Positions 35,319 through 48,900 of a stretch of DNA of 64,000 bases are shown one piece after another (within the stretch, counting starts at the first letter, position 1; each line of letters begins with the position of its first letter). The stretch covers positions 124,466,958 through 124,530,957 of the forward strand of contig NC_080420.1 in the NCBI RefSeq assembly GCF_029873635.1, read 5' to 3'. The notes under the pieces were generated by a model. The model was not told where the DNA came from, searched no databases, and was given only the letters and a program-made list of their open reading frames with translations. The position numbers were made by a program, and so were the translations under genes. The stretch comes from Malania oleifera. Taxonomy: Eukaryota; Streptophyta; Magnoliopsida; Santalales; Ximeniaceae.

Positions 35319-36918
35319 AATCCAAATGGCTCCACAATATATTATTCTTATAATTTTAATTACTTTGGTATCTCAATAGATAACTCATTGCTATCATATG
35401 TATGGGCTGCCCTTAATTTGTGGGTATGCATCTTACATGAGTAATTTATATGATGGTTAGGTAGCATATATAGATAGGGTTGCAAACGAGTCGAATTGAG
35501 TTTGATTGGATTGAGCCAAGCTTTAACATGTTTCTGTTTGGCTTAAGCGCAAGCTAGGATTGGAGCGAGCTAAAAAATTTGGGCTCAAGCTCAAATTGGA
35601 GTGAGTTTAAAAATCTGAGCTTAAGCTCATGCTCAGCTCATTTCACCTTTCCACAAGCTTGGTTTTTTTTCAATTTAGATTGATTTTTTAACTGGTTATG
35701 AAAACTTTTAGTCTTTAATAATCAAAATATAATTGGGTCACAAATCAAAGCTCAAAGTGGATTCCAAGAGTAGGTCGGCATTTTATAAAGAGGAGTGACT
35801 CAAATTTTTGATGTAGCAAATGTGGAATAAATAGATTCATAAAGGGGAGTACTTGGCTTGTGAAGATATTGAATTTCAAGTCTTCTATCTTGGGAAGAAG
35901 GGAATGGCCTCATCCTTGTTTATAAAAAACTTTCATCCCATTTGTATTTATCATTCAAGTATGCTATTGTCTAATTGACACTTTAAATTAGTAACTGATA
36001 TAGACAAGCCCATCATACTTAAGCTTAATTCAAGCTCGAGTTGTTCATGAATCAAAATGAGTTGAACTCGTTTATGTTAAGGCTTTGCTTGTTTATTAAA
36101 TGGGCCTTAAAACTAGACCCGTTTGAGCGAACTCTTACTAAACTAAACTCCTAAGCACTCGCCAGTGGTTTCATTTGTATGTAGCCTTATAAATAGGTAG
36201 TTTATAAGCATATGACACTACTATAAGCTAGTCTCATGTAAATGTCCTTGTCAATCCTACAAAGGGTGAAAGGTATGAACTGCACAATAATCCTTACACC
36301 ACGTTCCCAATACTAATAATCCTAAATTAAAATGAAAACTTGTATTACGAGTCATATAGTTAGTACTAATCATTTGAGCAATCAAAATGCTTGACACCGT
36401 AATGAAATGTTTGACTCATAAAAAAAGTTTATGTAAATAGAAATATGCATGTTCTAATATTTTGAAATGTAGTTATCTTTATTAGTAACCTCAACACTCA
36501 TATAAAACAACATTTATCTTTACTAGTCCTTATTGTTCTTTATCTCTCTCCATGTTATCATTTTTTTAATTTTTTTTTGGTACCAAATGTGTCCTTAGTT
36601 GAGTCTCCATGCTGGAACTGATTTTTAGTCATCCTACTAGGTTTGGAAATGAATTGAAGCCGATTGTGGTACTCTCTCTCTCTCTCCCTCTCTCTCTCTA
36701 ACCTCACAATTTTCATTTTCAGACCGACACACAGGCACTTTACTCATCTACCAAACACTCCCTAAGCCAAAGGGAACTTACTAAAGAGGCGGGAAAGGAT
36801 TCATTCGTTCACTCACTAAGTGATAGGCACGGCTGCAGAGAGGAGACCGAACACTGAACAGACACACTGGACAAGGAGCCTGTGGGCTAATCGGTTCGAT
36901 TTCTGATTCCCACAAGCG
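35319..36918. other. Intergenic DNA upstream of FEN1
   Basis: No gene. 35477 onward (GGGTTGCAAACGAGTC) resembles one end of a hAT-type MITE rich in GCTCAAGCTC motifs, up to about 36150; a matching second end is not found. A (CT)n run at 36676-36702 may lie in the FEN1 5' leader or core promoter. Confidence 0.5.
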
Positions 36919-36930
36919 ATGGGTATCAAG
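36919..36930 (+). CDS. FEN1: FEN1 exon 1
   Basis: A 12-nt coding exon, ATGGGTATCAAG (MGIK), then donor GTATGG. The N-terminal Met-Gly is invariant in the family because the Gly contacts the active site, which fixes the start. Confidence 0.95.
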
Positions 36931-39900
36931 GTATGGAGGAGACTCATGTTTTGATTCATGCATTGGACTGAATTTGACCTCATTGACCTCATCTTCTGTT
37001 TTAGCCTTACGCATATTGATTTTGTTGGCGGATGGTGGTAGGGTTTGACGAAGCTTTTGGCGGACAATGCCCCGAAAGCGATGAAAGAGCAGAAATTCGA
37101 GAGCTACTTCGGCCGGAAAGTCGCCATTGACGCCAGCATGAGCATCTACCAGTTCCTTGTCCGTACTCGTCCGCTTTCCCCTCCCTTGCGTTTTTTTTTT
37201 TTTTTCATTTCTTTCTTCTTGTGTGTTTGTGGTTTATTTAACCTTATTTGGACAGGGTATTTGAGGAAGAGGAAAAAAGAAAAACACTCTGGAGTAGCAT
37301 TTTATATCCCTTCACCGCAAAATCCAATACTTTTTAGATTCTTTGTTTGGCTACCACAAAGAATGAACACCAATTTTGCAATTTGCATTCTTATTCCCAT
37401 CACTGCAAGGGACTAAATGTGAAAGAATTTTCAACTGACATATATTTAGGTGTCATTTGAACTCGGGATTTGTGTGATCCAAACACCCTTTCTAAATGTC
37501 TAGAGATTTTAAATTTTATTTGCGATTTATCTAAACATGGGATTTGTTCAAATTGAATTTCAAATGCCTCTTCCAGATAAAATTTCCTCAAAAAGTACCA
37601 TGCCCAAACGCATAAATGAGCATAAAATGGGTATTGTTGCTTTACATTTTAGCGCCTCTCTATTTTGTTTGTTTGTGTGTGTGTGTGTGTGGTGTTTTTT
37701 TTTTTTTTCAAATGTGAAAGTTTTTGAATGAGACAGATTGTTGTGGGAAGGAGCGGGACTGAGATGCTCACAAATGAAGCTGGTGAAGTTACTAGGTATG
37801 ATCCACCTACTGCATTCGATGATGAGTTTCATGAATTTAAAATAGAAAAAGTGAATTTTGGTAACTTCTTTTTCTCGAGATTCCCGGCTCAAAATTATCA
37901 ATAGTTGATTTTGTTTTGTTTGCTTGCTGTAGTCATTTGCAAGGAATGTTCTCTCGGACAATTAGACTTTTGGAATCTGGATTGAAGCCAGTGTAACAAT
38001 TTTCAATCACCCTTCAATTTTTTAATCCATTAAATGTGTACATTCCTTTTTTTATACTGCCATTTAAGTATCAAAACACTTCTCTATCAGCTATGTTTTT
38101 GATGGGAAGCCTCCAGATTTGAAAAAGCAAGAACTTGCAAAACGGTAATTATTTTTCCTTATTTTATCAAACATGTATGAAATTTAACAAGCACTCACTA
38201 ATTCCCCACCAAAAATCAAACTCATGTTGCAGTTTGTCAAGGAGGACAGACGCCACTGAGGACTTGGCAGAAGCCAAAGAGGTTGATGCCTTTCTACTTT
38301 GCCTAACTGAGCAGCCTATTTTAGTGTTTTTAACGTTGATCTCTGTCATTTTGATTCTTATAATTATAGTTATTTTTTCCATCTTCTTTTTTATGAAATA
38401 ATTTTAATCATCCTTAATGTCACACTGCAGGTCGGCAATAAGGAGGATATTGAGAAATTCAGCAAAAGAACAGTGAAGGTGGGTTCAGTCTTAATTTCTC
38501 TTTCTTTGCATCTGTAGATTATAAAGGCATTTTTGTTAAGGTCATTTGACAGGAAACTGTTGCCGTGAAGGGCCAGGTATAGTCACATATCAAAAGCAAT
38601 CAATGATTAATGAACATGTGCAATATTTTGTGTTCATATAATTTTTCTCTTCCTTTGCAAAGTAGGTTTCTGAGTGATAGAATTTGTTGCCCTTCTTTAG
38701 GAAGCAGCTTTTGAGAGTTCTTTGTTCAGTATTTATTTGCATGGTAGCTGTTAACTTTGTTCTGAACATGGTGTTGCCTTTTGTATATTTTGTGCTTTGT
38801 GTTTTCTTTTCATTCTAAAAACTCAACTTAATAAACCCTTAAATTCCAGCAAGCTCCAAGAATGGTGTTCATGTTGCATTATCAGTGTGTTAGCTTTATT
38901 TCAATAAGTGAGAGTTTGTAAGGGTATTATGGTCACTGGTATGTACTTGACATATATTATAAACAGAGGGAGAGACCTATTATTGTGATTAGGTCGTCCA
39001 TTTTACCTAATTATTCAACATGGCATTAGAGCATGATTTTGGGACCTAACCCCTAATTGTCACAGCCACTATCAAAACCGAAACCTAAAACCCTAAATCA
39101 GCTGCATGCCCACCATCAAAGAAGAATTTCCAGCAATGCCATAGCCCTGAAAAACAGCCAGCAGCTGCTGGAAGCCAGAGCAATCACCAGAAATTTCCTG
39201 GGTCCCACTGCCAGTTCTAGAACACAAAAATTACTATAGATTTTTCAAAACAACATAGTCACCTGTATACATTGCTGATCTGCCCTCCAATTGAGATCCC
39301 ATCTTCAGAACATCTCCCACCCATCCTCATGTGCCAGTCAAAGGCAGCCAGCTGACCCCACGCACCAGTGCATGAAGCTAATTTCAGGCATGTTTCTAGT
39401 CCAAATGCATCCAGCAGTGCTCGAATCCCTCTATAAACTATTTTTGAATTTTTTCGTGATGTTTTTTCTTAAAAAATCTCACCTTTTTTAGTTGCTCATA
39501 TGCGGCACCTGGGGAATGGTTGTTTAATGCTTCTTGATGCTTTTTGTCAATGTTAATGGAGTTTGTTGGTGCCTGAAACAGTGGTATTTGCTGTTTTTGT
39601 TTTTTATTTGTTCATCGTGTGCTTGTGGTTTGTATTGGTTGTCGAAGGCTATTTGTGTTGGAATGGAGTTGGTGAATTTAAAAAATATGTTGTTCGTATT
39701 TCTGATCTGCTGCTTTATCAGGGTGGTATGTGTGTTGGGGCAGAGTCCCCAAATCCTAAAAGTGTGTTTCCCTTGTCAGTCACTTGTTTGAGTGAACAAC
39801 GTACTATAACTGTCTCAGAGGAGTAATCAAGTTTCTTGCAGTCTCAAACATCCATACAAGCATCTCATCTAATTGCATCTTTTGCTTAGAAAAGTAATTG

Positions 39901-42900
39901 TACCATTTATACATAATCTAGTATCTCTCCCGCTAGTCCTTGGGTCATCAACTTTGCTGCTACTGACCATATTACAACATTGATAGATGTCACCAACTTC
40001 TTTTTTGCTTTTTAATATTTTAAAAATCTACCTCAAGTTTCCCTTGCCGATAGGTTGACTACTGTACTTAAGGGAATAGGAAAAGTAAATCCTACTCCCT
40101 CCATATCTTTTTCTTCTATTTTATACATTCCTAAATCCCCCTTTAATCTAAAGCCCTTAGTAAAATTACAAAGTCAATAAATTGTCCTATAACCCTTTTT
40201 TTTTTTTGATTATGTTCTTATTTAGGATCTGAAGTTGAGGAAGATGATTGACATAGGATGTGAGGCTGGTAGATTTTACTACGTCGAGTCACTCTCTTCT
40301 CCTATTGCCTATAGTGCCACTGCCACACCACATCGAATCCATTCTCACCTTGGTCACCCATCATTGGACAAGTTAAAACAATTAGTTCCTACTTTGAGTT
40401 CTGTGTCTAATCTTGAATGCGAGTCTTGTCGATTAGGAAAGCATCATCATGTTCCCTTTGCCTCTCGAGTCAATTAAAGAGTTGTTAGTCGTTTCATGTT
40501 AGTCCATTCCGATGTTTGAAGTCCTAGACTTATCACATCAAAGTTGGAGTTTCAGTTCTTTGTTACATTTATTGATGACTACTCTAGAATGACTTGGTTT
40601 TATTTAATGAAAGAAAGTTCTGAGTTGTTTAATATCTTTTGTGCATTCTATTCACAAATAAGGACACATTTTGATGTGTCAGTCCGGATATTTCGTATTG
40701 ATAATGCTAAGAAGTACTTCAATACTCAACTCACTACCTATATGAATAACTTTGGCATGATCTATCAGTCATTTTGTGCCCACACTCCACAACAAAATGG
40801 AGTTGTAGAGAGGACAATAGACTTTCGAAGTCACTTAAACTCTATTGTATCAAATGAATGTCCCCAAGATTTTATGGAGTGATGCTGAGCTCATTGCTTG
40901 TTCTTTCATTAGTAAAATGCCATCTTCTATCCCAGATGGTAAAATCCCATATTCAATTATCTTTCCCAAGGCTCCTTTGTTCTCCTTCCTCCTTGTACGG
41001 GCTCGTATGTTCGGTTATATGTCCTTTGTTCAATAGTTGAATCCAGGAACGAATAAGTTGGATCCTTGTGTTATCAAATATGTTTTTTTTGAATTGTTCC
41101 TATACTAAGAAAGGATATCGATGTTGTTGCCTTGCTTTACATTGATTCTTTGTCTCTTTTGAGATCACCTTTTTTTACTCTACGCCATACTATTTTGATT
41201 CTTTGAGTTTTGTTAACCTTGATGAATCCCTTCCTTTGCCTAGCCTTTCCTATCCTACTCTATTTTATCCCTAAGGCTCCTTTGTTCTCCTTCCTTCGTG
41301 TATGGGCTCGTTTATTTGCTTATGTGTCCTTTGTTCATTAGCTGAATCTAGGAACAAATAAGTTGGATCCTCGTGCCATCAAATGTATTTTTTTTTTGGC
41401 TTGTTCCTATACTCAAAAAGGATATTGATGTTGTAGCCTTGCTTTTCATATATTCTTTGTCTCCGTTGATGTCACCCTTTTTTCTCTACACCATACTGTT
41501 CTAATTCCTTGAGTTTTGTTAACCTTGATGAGTCCTTTCCTTTGCTAGCCTTTCCTATCCTAATCTATTTTCTCCATAGAGTCCTCCTACATCTTCATTA
41601 GTTTGAATCCTTCTTGTTGCTTAGATCGTCCCAATTTGTAAGTGTACACATGACAACTCAAGGGACTCCTCCAACTTCCACTTCTATGCCTTTAGTTCCA
41701 TCTTCATATGATCTTATTTCCTAAGTGGTTGATTCTTCTATTGCTGTTCCAAAGTGTAAATGCACTTGTACCCAATATTTAATCTCTAATTTTGTTTCTT
41801 ATGATTTTTTGTCACCCTTATACTGCTATTTCAATAGTACTCTGTCTTCTGTTGCTCTTCCAAAGTCTATGTTTGAAGCCTTGTCCCTTTTTGGGTGGAG
41901 GAATGCAATGATAGAAGGGATGCATGTTCTACAGGATAATGATACTTGGGAGTTGGTACCTCTTCCTCTTGATAAGTTTGTGGTTGGTTATCATTGGGTC
42001 TACATTGTGAAGGTTAATCTAGATGGTTCTGTAGCTTGATTGAAGGCCCGCCTTATTGTTAAGGGATATGCTCAGGTGTATAGTTTGGACTATTTAGACA
42101 TATTATCTCTTGTCACCAAACTTGCCTCAGTACGTTTGTTCATCTCCTTAGCCACCGCTTTTTATTGGCCTTGACATCAATTAGATGTTAAGAATGCTAT
42201 CCTACATGATGATCTTCAAAAGGAGGTCTATATGGAGCAACCTCCTAAATTTGTTGCTTAGGGGGAGGTAGGCTAAGTGTGTTGGCTCAAGAAGTCGTTA
42301 TATGGTTTAAAGCAGTCTTATAAGGCATGGTTTGGTTGATTAAGTGCTGTAGTACTTGAGTTTGACCTTTAACGGTGTGTAGTAGATCATTTTATATTTT
42401 ATTGTCATACTCCATCTGATAGGATTCCGCTTATTGTGTATGTGGATGATATTGTGATTACTAGTGATGATGATCAAGGTATTTATAGCATAGCATAAAA
42501 CGTTGCCTATAGACTAAATTTCAGACCAAGGATTTGGAACCATAAGCGTACTTCTTGGAGATAGAAGTATCAAGATCTTGTAAGGGAATCATCTTCCCAC
42601 AAAGGAAGAATGTTCTTGATCTTTTAGATGAGACTGGAATGATGAGATCCAAACCTGTTAACCTATGGATCCTAATAGTAAGATAGTGCCAGATATTTGG
42701 CTGATTTGGTGCTTGACTTAGGATGATATCAGAGACTTGTTGGAAAGTTGAGTTATTTCACAGTCACTTGGCTGGATATATCTTTTGCAACAAGTGTTGT
42801 GAGCTAGTTTGCTGATCCTCCGAGAACAAGTCAGTTAGATGTAATAATTCGCATCTTGAGATATCTTAAGGGTTCACCTTGGAGAGGTCTCTAATATCAA

Positions 42901-45900
42901 GATTGAGGTCACGCTTTTTTCAGGGGTATATTCATGCATATAGGGTTGGATCACCTTTCGATAGAAGATCCATAACTGAGTGTTGTGTCTTTGTTGGTGG
43001 TAATTTGATTTCTTGGAGTAAGAAACAAGCTATGGTAGCCAGGTCAAGTGTTGAGCCAGAGTATAGGGCTATGGCTCACATTGCATGTGATCTTGTTTAG
43101 TTGGAAAACATGTTGGAAGAATTGAGTTGTCCACATTCTCTGTATATGGAGTTGATGTGTGATAATCAAATTGCCACTTATATTGCCTCCAACCTAGTTC
43201 TTTCATGAGTGGACAAAATACATTGAAGTTGATTAAACTTTGCCGGGAGAAACTTGTGTAGAAGCTCGTTACACCACTTATGTGAAGTTTGATTTGTAGC
43301 TTGCTGATTTATTACTAAAGCCTTGGGGGGAGGGTGCTCATATTAAATTCATTGGTAACACGCTAGGAGCATATAATGTATATGCTTGAGCTTAAGGCGC
43401 GTTAGTGTTATGTTAATAAGTGAGAGTTAGTAAGGTTATTGTGGTCATTGGTATGTACTTGACATATATTATAAATAAAGGGAGAGAGAAGAAGAGATAA
43501 AAGAGAGGTGGAGGTGATACTTAGATAAGTTGTTTAATGAAAATTGAACTTGGAAGTGACAAATGAGGAGAATACTAAAAATAGGAGATTTATTCGCAAA
43601 ATTAGAATCTTTGAAGTTAAGATGGTATTAAGAAAGATGAGAAGTGGGAACTTTATAAGACCAAATAGAATACCAATTGAAGTTTGGAAACGTTTAGGGG
43701 ATAAAGGAATTAGTTGGTTAACTAATCTATTCAACACTACTATAGAAACCAAGAAAATGCTAGAAGAATGGAGGAAAAGTGCGTTAGTGCCTTTGTACAA
43801 GAACAAATGTGATATTTGAAACTATAATAATTATTGTGGAATTAAGATTATGAGTCATACAATGAAATTATGGGAAAGGGTAATTGAAAATAGAATAAGA
43901 TTAGAAACAAAAATTTCAGAAAATCAATTTGGTTTTATGCCTGGGAGATCAACAATAGAAGCTATTTATCTTTTGAAAAGTTTAATGGAAAAGTTTGGGA
44001 AAAAAAAGAGAGACTTGCATATGGTTTTTATTAACCTAGAGAAAGCTTATAATAGAGTATCTAGGGAAGTTATTTGTGGGTCTTAGAAAAGAAAGAAATT
44101 TGTAGTAGATACAGAGATCATTAAGGATATTAATGATAGAGTAGTAACTAGCGTTGACTGTAGGAGGAGAGTCTAGAGATTTTCCAATCACAATAGGTAT
44201 ATATCAAGGGTCTACTTTGAGCCTTGATCTTTTTACTTTAGTAATTGATGAACTAACTAGGAATCTTCAAAAGGAGATCCCTTGGTGTATGTTGTTTGCA
44301 GATGATATCGTGTTGATTAATGATAGTAGGAGTGGAGTGGAATATAAGTTAGAACTTTAGAGAGCCACATTAGAATCTAAAGGGTTTAGGATAAGTAGGA
44401 ATGAGACAAAATATATGAAATTTAATTTCAGTAATGTAAGGAGTAGCAATAGAGAGAAGATTAAACTTGATAATCAAGAGATTAATAGCAGTGATAGATT
44501 TAGGTATCTTGGATCTATTATGCAAGTGGAAGTGGAAATTGAAGAAGATGCGGTGCATATAATTAAAAAGGTTGGGTAAATTGGAGGAGTGCGTCAGGTG
44601 TGTTGTCTAATCGTAGAATACCATTAAAATTAAAAGTTAAGTTTTATAAGACGGCTATAAGGCCAACTATGCTTTATGGTTCTGAATGTTGGGTAACTAA
44701 GAAACAACATGTACAAAAAATAAAAGTTGCTGAGATGCGAATGTTAAGGTGGATGAGTGATTTAACATTAAAAGATAAAGTAAGAAATGAGCATATAAGC
44801 ATATATGTAATAATTTAGGCATAGCACCAGTTGAAAATGAGATAAGAGATGGGCGGATTAAATGGTTTGGACACTTGAAATGCAGGCCTAGCAGAGCACT
44901 TGTGAGGAGGAGTGAGTTACTCACTATTTTTGGCATGAAAAGGGGTAGGCCTAAAATAACTTGGAATCAGGTAATGAGGAAGGATTTAACAACCCTTATT
45001 CTAATAGAGGAAAACACTCTTGATTTGGTGAATTGGCGGGAAAAAATTCATGTAGCCAACCCCTCCTAGTGCGACTTAAGGCTTAATGTGGTGGTTGTTG
45101 TTGTTGTTGTACCTATCATCATTTTACCCATTTATTCAACAATTGACAATGACTCATATAGGTTGACAATCCTGTTAAGTTTCTAGATTGGACCTGGCTG
45201 GTTCAGTGGGTATGTTGGGTGGGCCCTAGCTCAAATAAGCGAGGGAGCTAGATTCTAGGTCAAACAAGTCCAAGCCTTGTTGGAAAGCTTTGTTGTGCTG
45301 AATTTTCTTTGTTATCATTTTTAGGGTTTTCTATATGAGAGGAGGATGCCTTACCAAAAAAAAAAAAAGAAAAAAAAGAAAAGAAAAAGAAGTTAGTTAG
45401 ATTCTTGGATGGCTCACAGTTTTCCTTTTTAATGTTTCAGTACATATGCTTCGGAAAAGAGGAAAAATGTCAATCATTATCTCTTACAAGGAAGATCTTG
45501 CCCTATAGTGGACAATGTTCTCTTCTCATAATCATGTTGTTGAATGCTAGCTCAAACCCATCAAAGCAAAGTAGCAAACAACCCCTAGCTTTGCATGTTG
45601 AATGCTTGTTATGATCTAGAATTGCGAGCTAGCTCTATGCAATTCCACGGTCAAATATATGAGGCAACTAGATTCTAGGTCAAAGAAGTCCAAGACCTGC
45701 TGGAAATCTTTGTTGTATTGATTTTCTTTGTTTTCTTTATAATAATAATTATTATTATTATTATTGATAGCTGACAATGGGACTCGGACTCTTATATATG
45801 ACAAAGAGCCAATCCAAAAGACCACAAACCTGTTAACAAAGGCAACTCCCTAGATTTATTGGATGTCAAATAAATAGCTGCAATACCACTCTTCTGCAAA

Positions 45901-48900
45901 TTAATTTTAAGCCCAGAAAGCAGAAACGTTCGCAAAGATTTGAAGAAGAGTCAAAATGTTTAAAAAAGAATCTCTATGATCACGAGTGAAAAACATAGTA
46001 TCATGGGCAAATTGAAGATGGGACTCACAAACCCCTTGTCTACCCACTTTGAGCCCTTTTACTAAACCTTTATCAGCTGCCCTCTCTACCATTTTACTCT
46101 AGATCGTTTGGAACCACTTATAGAAAAGTACTTTTCTAAAAAAGTACTTATTTAAAAGTAGTTTGGGATTATTTATTTATAAGTACTTTTTCAGAGAAGT
46201 ACTTTTTTCAGAAAAATAATTTTTAAAAAAAAATACTTATTTTATTTATTTTTTTAAAAAGCTTGGAATAGTGTTCTTTTGAAAAAAGTACTTATTCAAG
46301 TGTAAAGCCAAACACTACTTTTTGGCATTGGTACTTATAAAAAAGAATGTTTACGAAATAGTACCTATTTTTAAGACATCCCTAATGGGGGCGTAAAGTA
46401 GTCAAGGATTACTCATTATAAGTACTTATTCAAAAAATACTTATTTTCCTAAAAGAAAAGTAGTTTGGAAATGTACTTTTGAAATAAGTACTTTTTTAGT
46501 ATACACCAAACACTACTATATTGACATAAGTACTTAATTTAAGTACTTTTTATAATAAATACTTGGTTTTTAAGACATTCCAAACTTAGGCATAAGTACT
46601 TTTTCAGACATATATATATATATATATATATATTTCCAAAAAAGTACTCATTAAGACAGATAAGAAAGAAGATAATGGATCCCCTTGTCTAACACCCCTT
46701 GTTGCTTTAAACTACAATTTAGCTTCTCCATTCACAATAATCAAAAAGAAAGCATTGGACAAGCAACCTCTTATTTAGAAATGCCATCTCTCCCCAAATC
46801 CCTTTCTAGCAAGCATCTTAATCAAATAGTTCCAACTAACCCTATCATAAGCCTTTTTAAAATCCATTTTAAAACTTACCCTTCCTATGAACCTCTTCTA
46901 CCTCATAAGCAGCCAAAATAGCATCGACAATCTCCCTACCCCCAACAAACGCACTTTGTGCTTTAGAAATAGTCTTATCTAACACCGCACTCAACCTATT
47001 GGCTAGCACTTTAGCAATGATCTTATAGATGCTAGTCACTGAACTAATCGGTCTAAAATCTAATGTTAATAGATCTATTCCTCTTAGGCACCAAAATGAT
47101 GAAAGTGGAGTTAATGCTCTTGCTTAGGATCCCATTCCAATAAAATACATTAAAGAGCTTCAACAAATGCACCCTAACCATATCCCAACAACTATAAAAA
47201 AGAAGCCATATTAAACTCATTTAGGCTTGGAGCCTTCTCCCTCTCCATAAAAAACATTGTTGCCTTTACCTCCTCCTCCTTAAAAGGTCTTTCCAACAAA
47301 CATGATCTCTAGAAATGTGATTCCAATCTAAACCCTTAATTATATTCTTAAATCTATAAACATCCTCCTCCAAGCAAAGATTGGGAAAAAAAATTAGTGA
47401 TTTCATTTGTAGTTAAACGAGGATTAGAGATAACCACATTCCATCCCAAATCCAATTCACTAATCACATTTTTCCTCATCCCTGTAGACACCCCATTTTG
47501 TTTGGCCATTTTATAGCCAAACTTAGTTTTTTTACTTTAATTAGTACTTTTTAGCCATTAGTTTTGTGTCATCTAAGGAATTCACCTATTGGGTCTCTTG
47601 ATTAAATGTTGAAAAATCCCAAAAATATGTTTTTGTAGCATTTTTCCCAATAAGGCCGAGGATGAAACCCTAGATTTTTCAAAACTCATGCATCTCACCA
47701 CATTTCATTTTGAACTCATTCATTTTCAAACTCATTCTTTTCAAATATCGGTAATACCAACCTGGTTTTTTTTCTTAAAACCTTGGTTTCTTAAGCTGGT
47801 AATACAAGCCTGCCCTTTTTTCTTTAAATCAACAATCAAACACTATCACCATCATCATCATGCATTTTTCATAAAAAAATTAGGATTCTGGGACCAACCC
47901 CTTTTAGAGCAATGCTTTGGGCTCTTTGAAGCCATGTTGGAGTGGCTCAAACAGTGATCGCATCACACTAGACGACAAAAGGGGATCTTTCCTCTCTTTT
48001 TGTTTTTGTTTTTTTTTGTTTTTCCTTTTTCTTTTGACTCTTGCATGGCTAGTCTGTAGTTGCTATTTAAAGGACAGATAATTGTATATAAGAATCAAAG
48101 TCTGGATCGGTCAATTTTGAAGACAATTTTCATCCTAATCGGGTACCGTTCACCGGACCGGTGTAAAGGGGTGCTAATACTTTCCCTTTACATAACCATA
48201 CTCCCGAATCCAAACCTGGTATTGCAGACCATTGACTTTTGGCTTCCTTGGATCTAGATGATCAATGAACTGGTAGTATATTATAGGTGCTCTAACCGCA
48301 CCCAGAATACGTTGGTGGCGGCTCCATTGATTTTAAAAGAAACCCATTTCTTAGCCTATATATTATACTAGACATCATACCCCCATTACATTATATTGAG
48401 CTTGCTATTCGGTTTAAGCGGTTTGGAATTTCGATCCCACACCCGGTGTTGTGGGGTTGGCCCTCCGGGACGTCGCGACATTCCCATATGCTAACCTGTG
48501 AAAAAAATTTGAATTACAATCGCCCTATTTCGCCCATATATATTTAGTAATTTGAATCACAATCGCCCTCTTTCGCCCATTTAGATTTAGTCTTTTGCCT
48601 CCAAGTCTTCACTTCCTTAAAAAAATCAAATCCTCCAACTTGTTCAGCCTACTTACTCTCCGATTAACACCTTCCTCTTTTCTATCTAAAAATCCAACTC
48701 ACCAAGGGTGCTTTAGATGCGCTATTTACCCTAGGGTGTCGCTTTACTCTTATTCAGGCTCTCTTGTTAGTACCCCTTTTTATCATTCGTTTATTTTTTA
48801 GGTTTTTGCATTTGAAATGCAGGCCTAGTAATGCACCTGTAAAGGAGGATTGAGTTAGTTATTGTTTTTGGTATTGAAAGGGTTAAGGGTAGGCCTAAAA

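Larger units (their letters stand above)
38888..43483 (+). mobile_element. Copia-3: decayed Ty1/copia element in FEN1 intron 7
   Basis: The 5' LTR is 38888-39020 (TGTTAGCTTTATTTC ... TTCAACA), followed by a primer site TGGCATTAGAGC. A matching 3' LTR start is at 43406 (TGTTATGTTAATAAGTG), cut off near 43483, where RTE sequence begins. The interior contains heavily stopped copia domains in the order protease, integrase, RT, RNase H. No gag is recognisable between 39060 and 39930. Sense orientation relative to FEN1. Confidence 0.87.
45770..48800 (-). mobile_element. L1-a: L1-type LINE in FEN1 intron 7, with two insertions inside
   Basis: Minus strand. Upstream part: [20 protein letters not shown] near 48560-48620, then FFHRLAYG, [solo LTR-D], [20 protein letters not shown], and RT blocks leading to RQGDPLSS near 46660, [AT-rich insert], [15 protein letters not shown] near 46050, FAHDTMFF (FADD-type site) near 46000, and [14 protein letters not shown] near 45880. 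Stops throughout. Confidence 0.85.

Noticed and set aside
36781..37067. Minus-strand open frames over the FEN1 start
   Set aside because: Antisense shadows of FEN1 exons 1-2 and its leader.
38552..38575. 24-nt exon-like segment (acceptor TTTGACAG, donor GTATAG) in FEN1 intron 7 that would add ETVAVKGQ in frame
   Set aside because: FEN1 proteins have no insertion at this place; exon 7 joins exon 8 directly to give the conserved SKRTVKVT. Only transcript data could revive it.
39057..39491. Short frames in the Copia-3 leader as gag
   Set aside because: No CCHC knuckle or gag fold words are visible.
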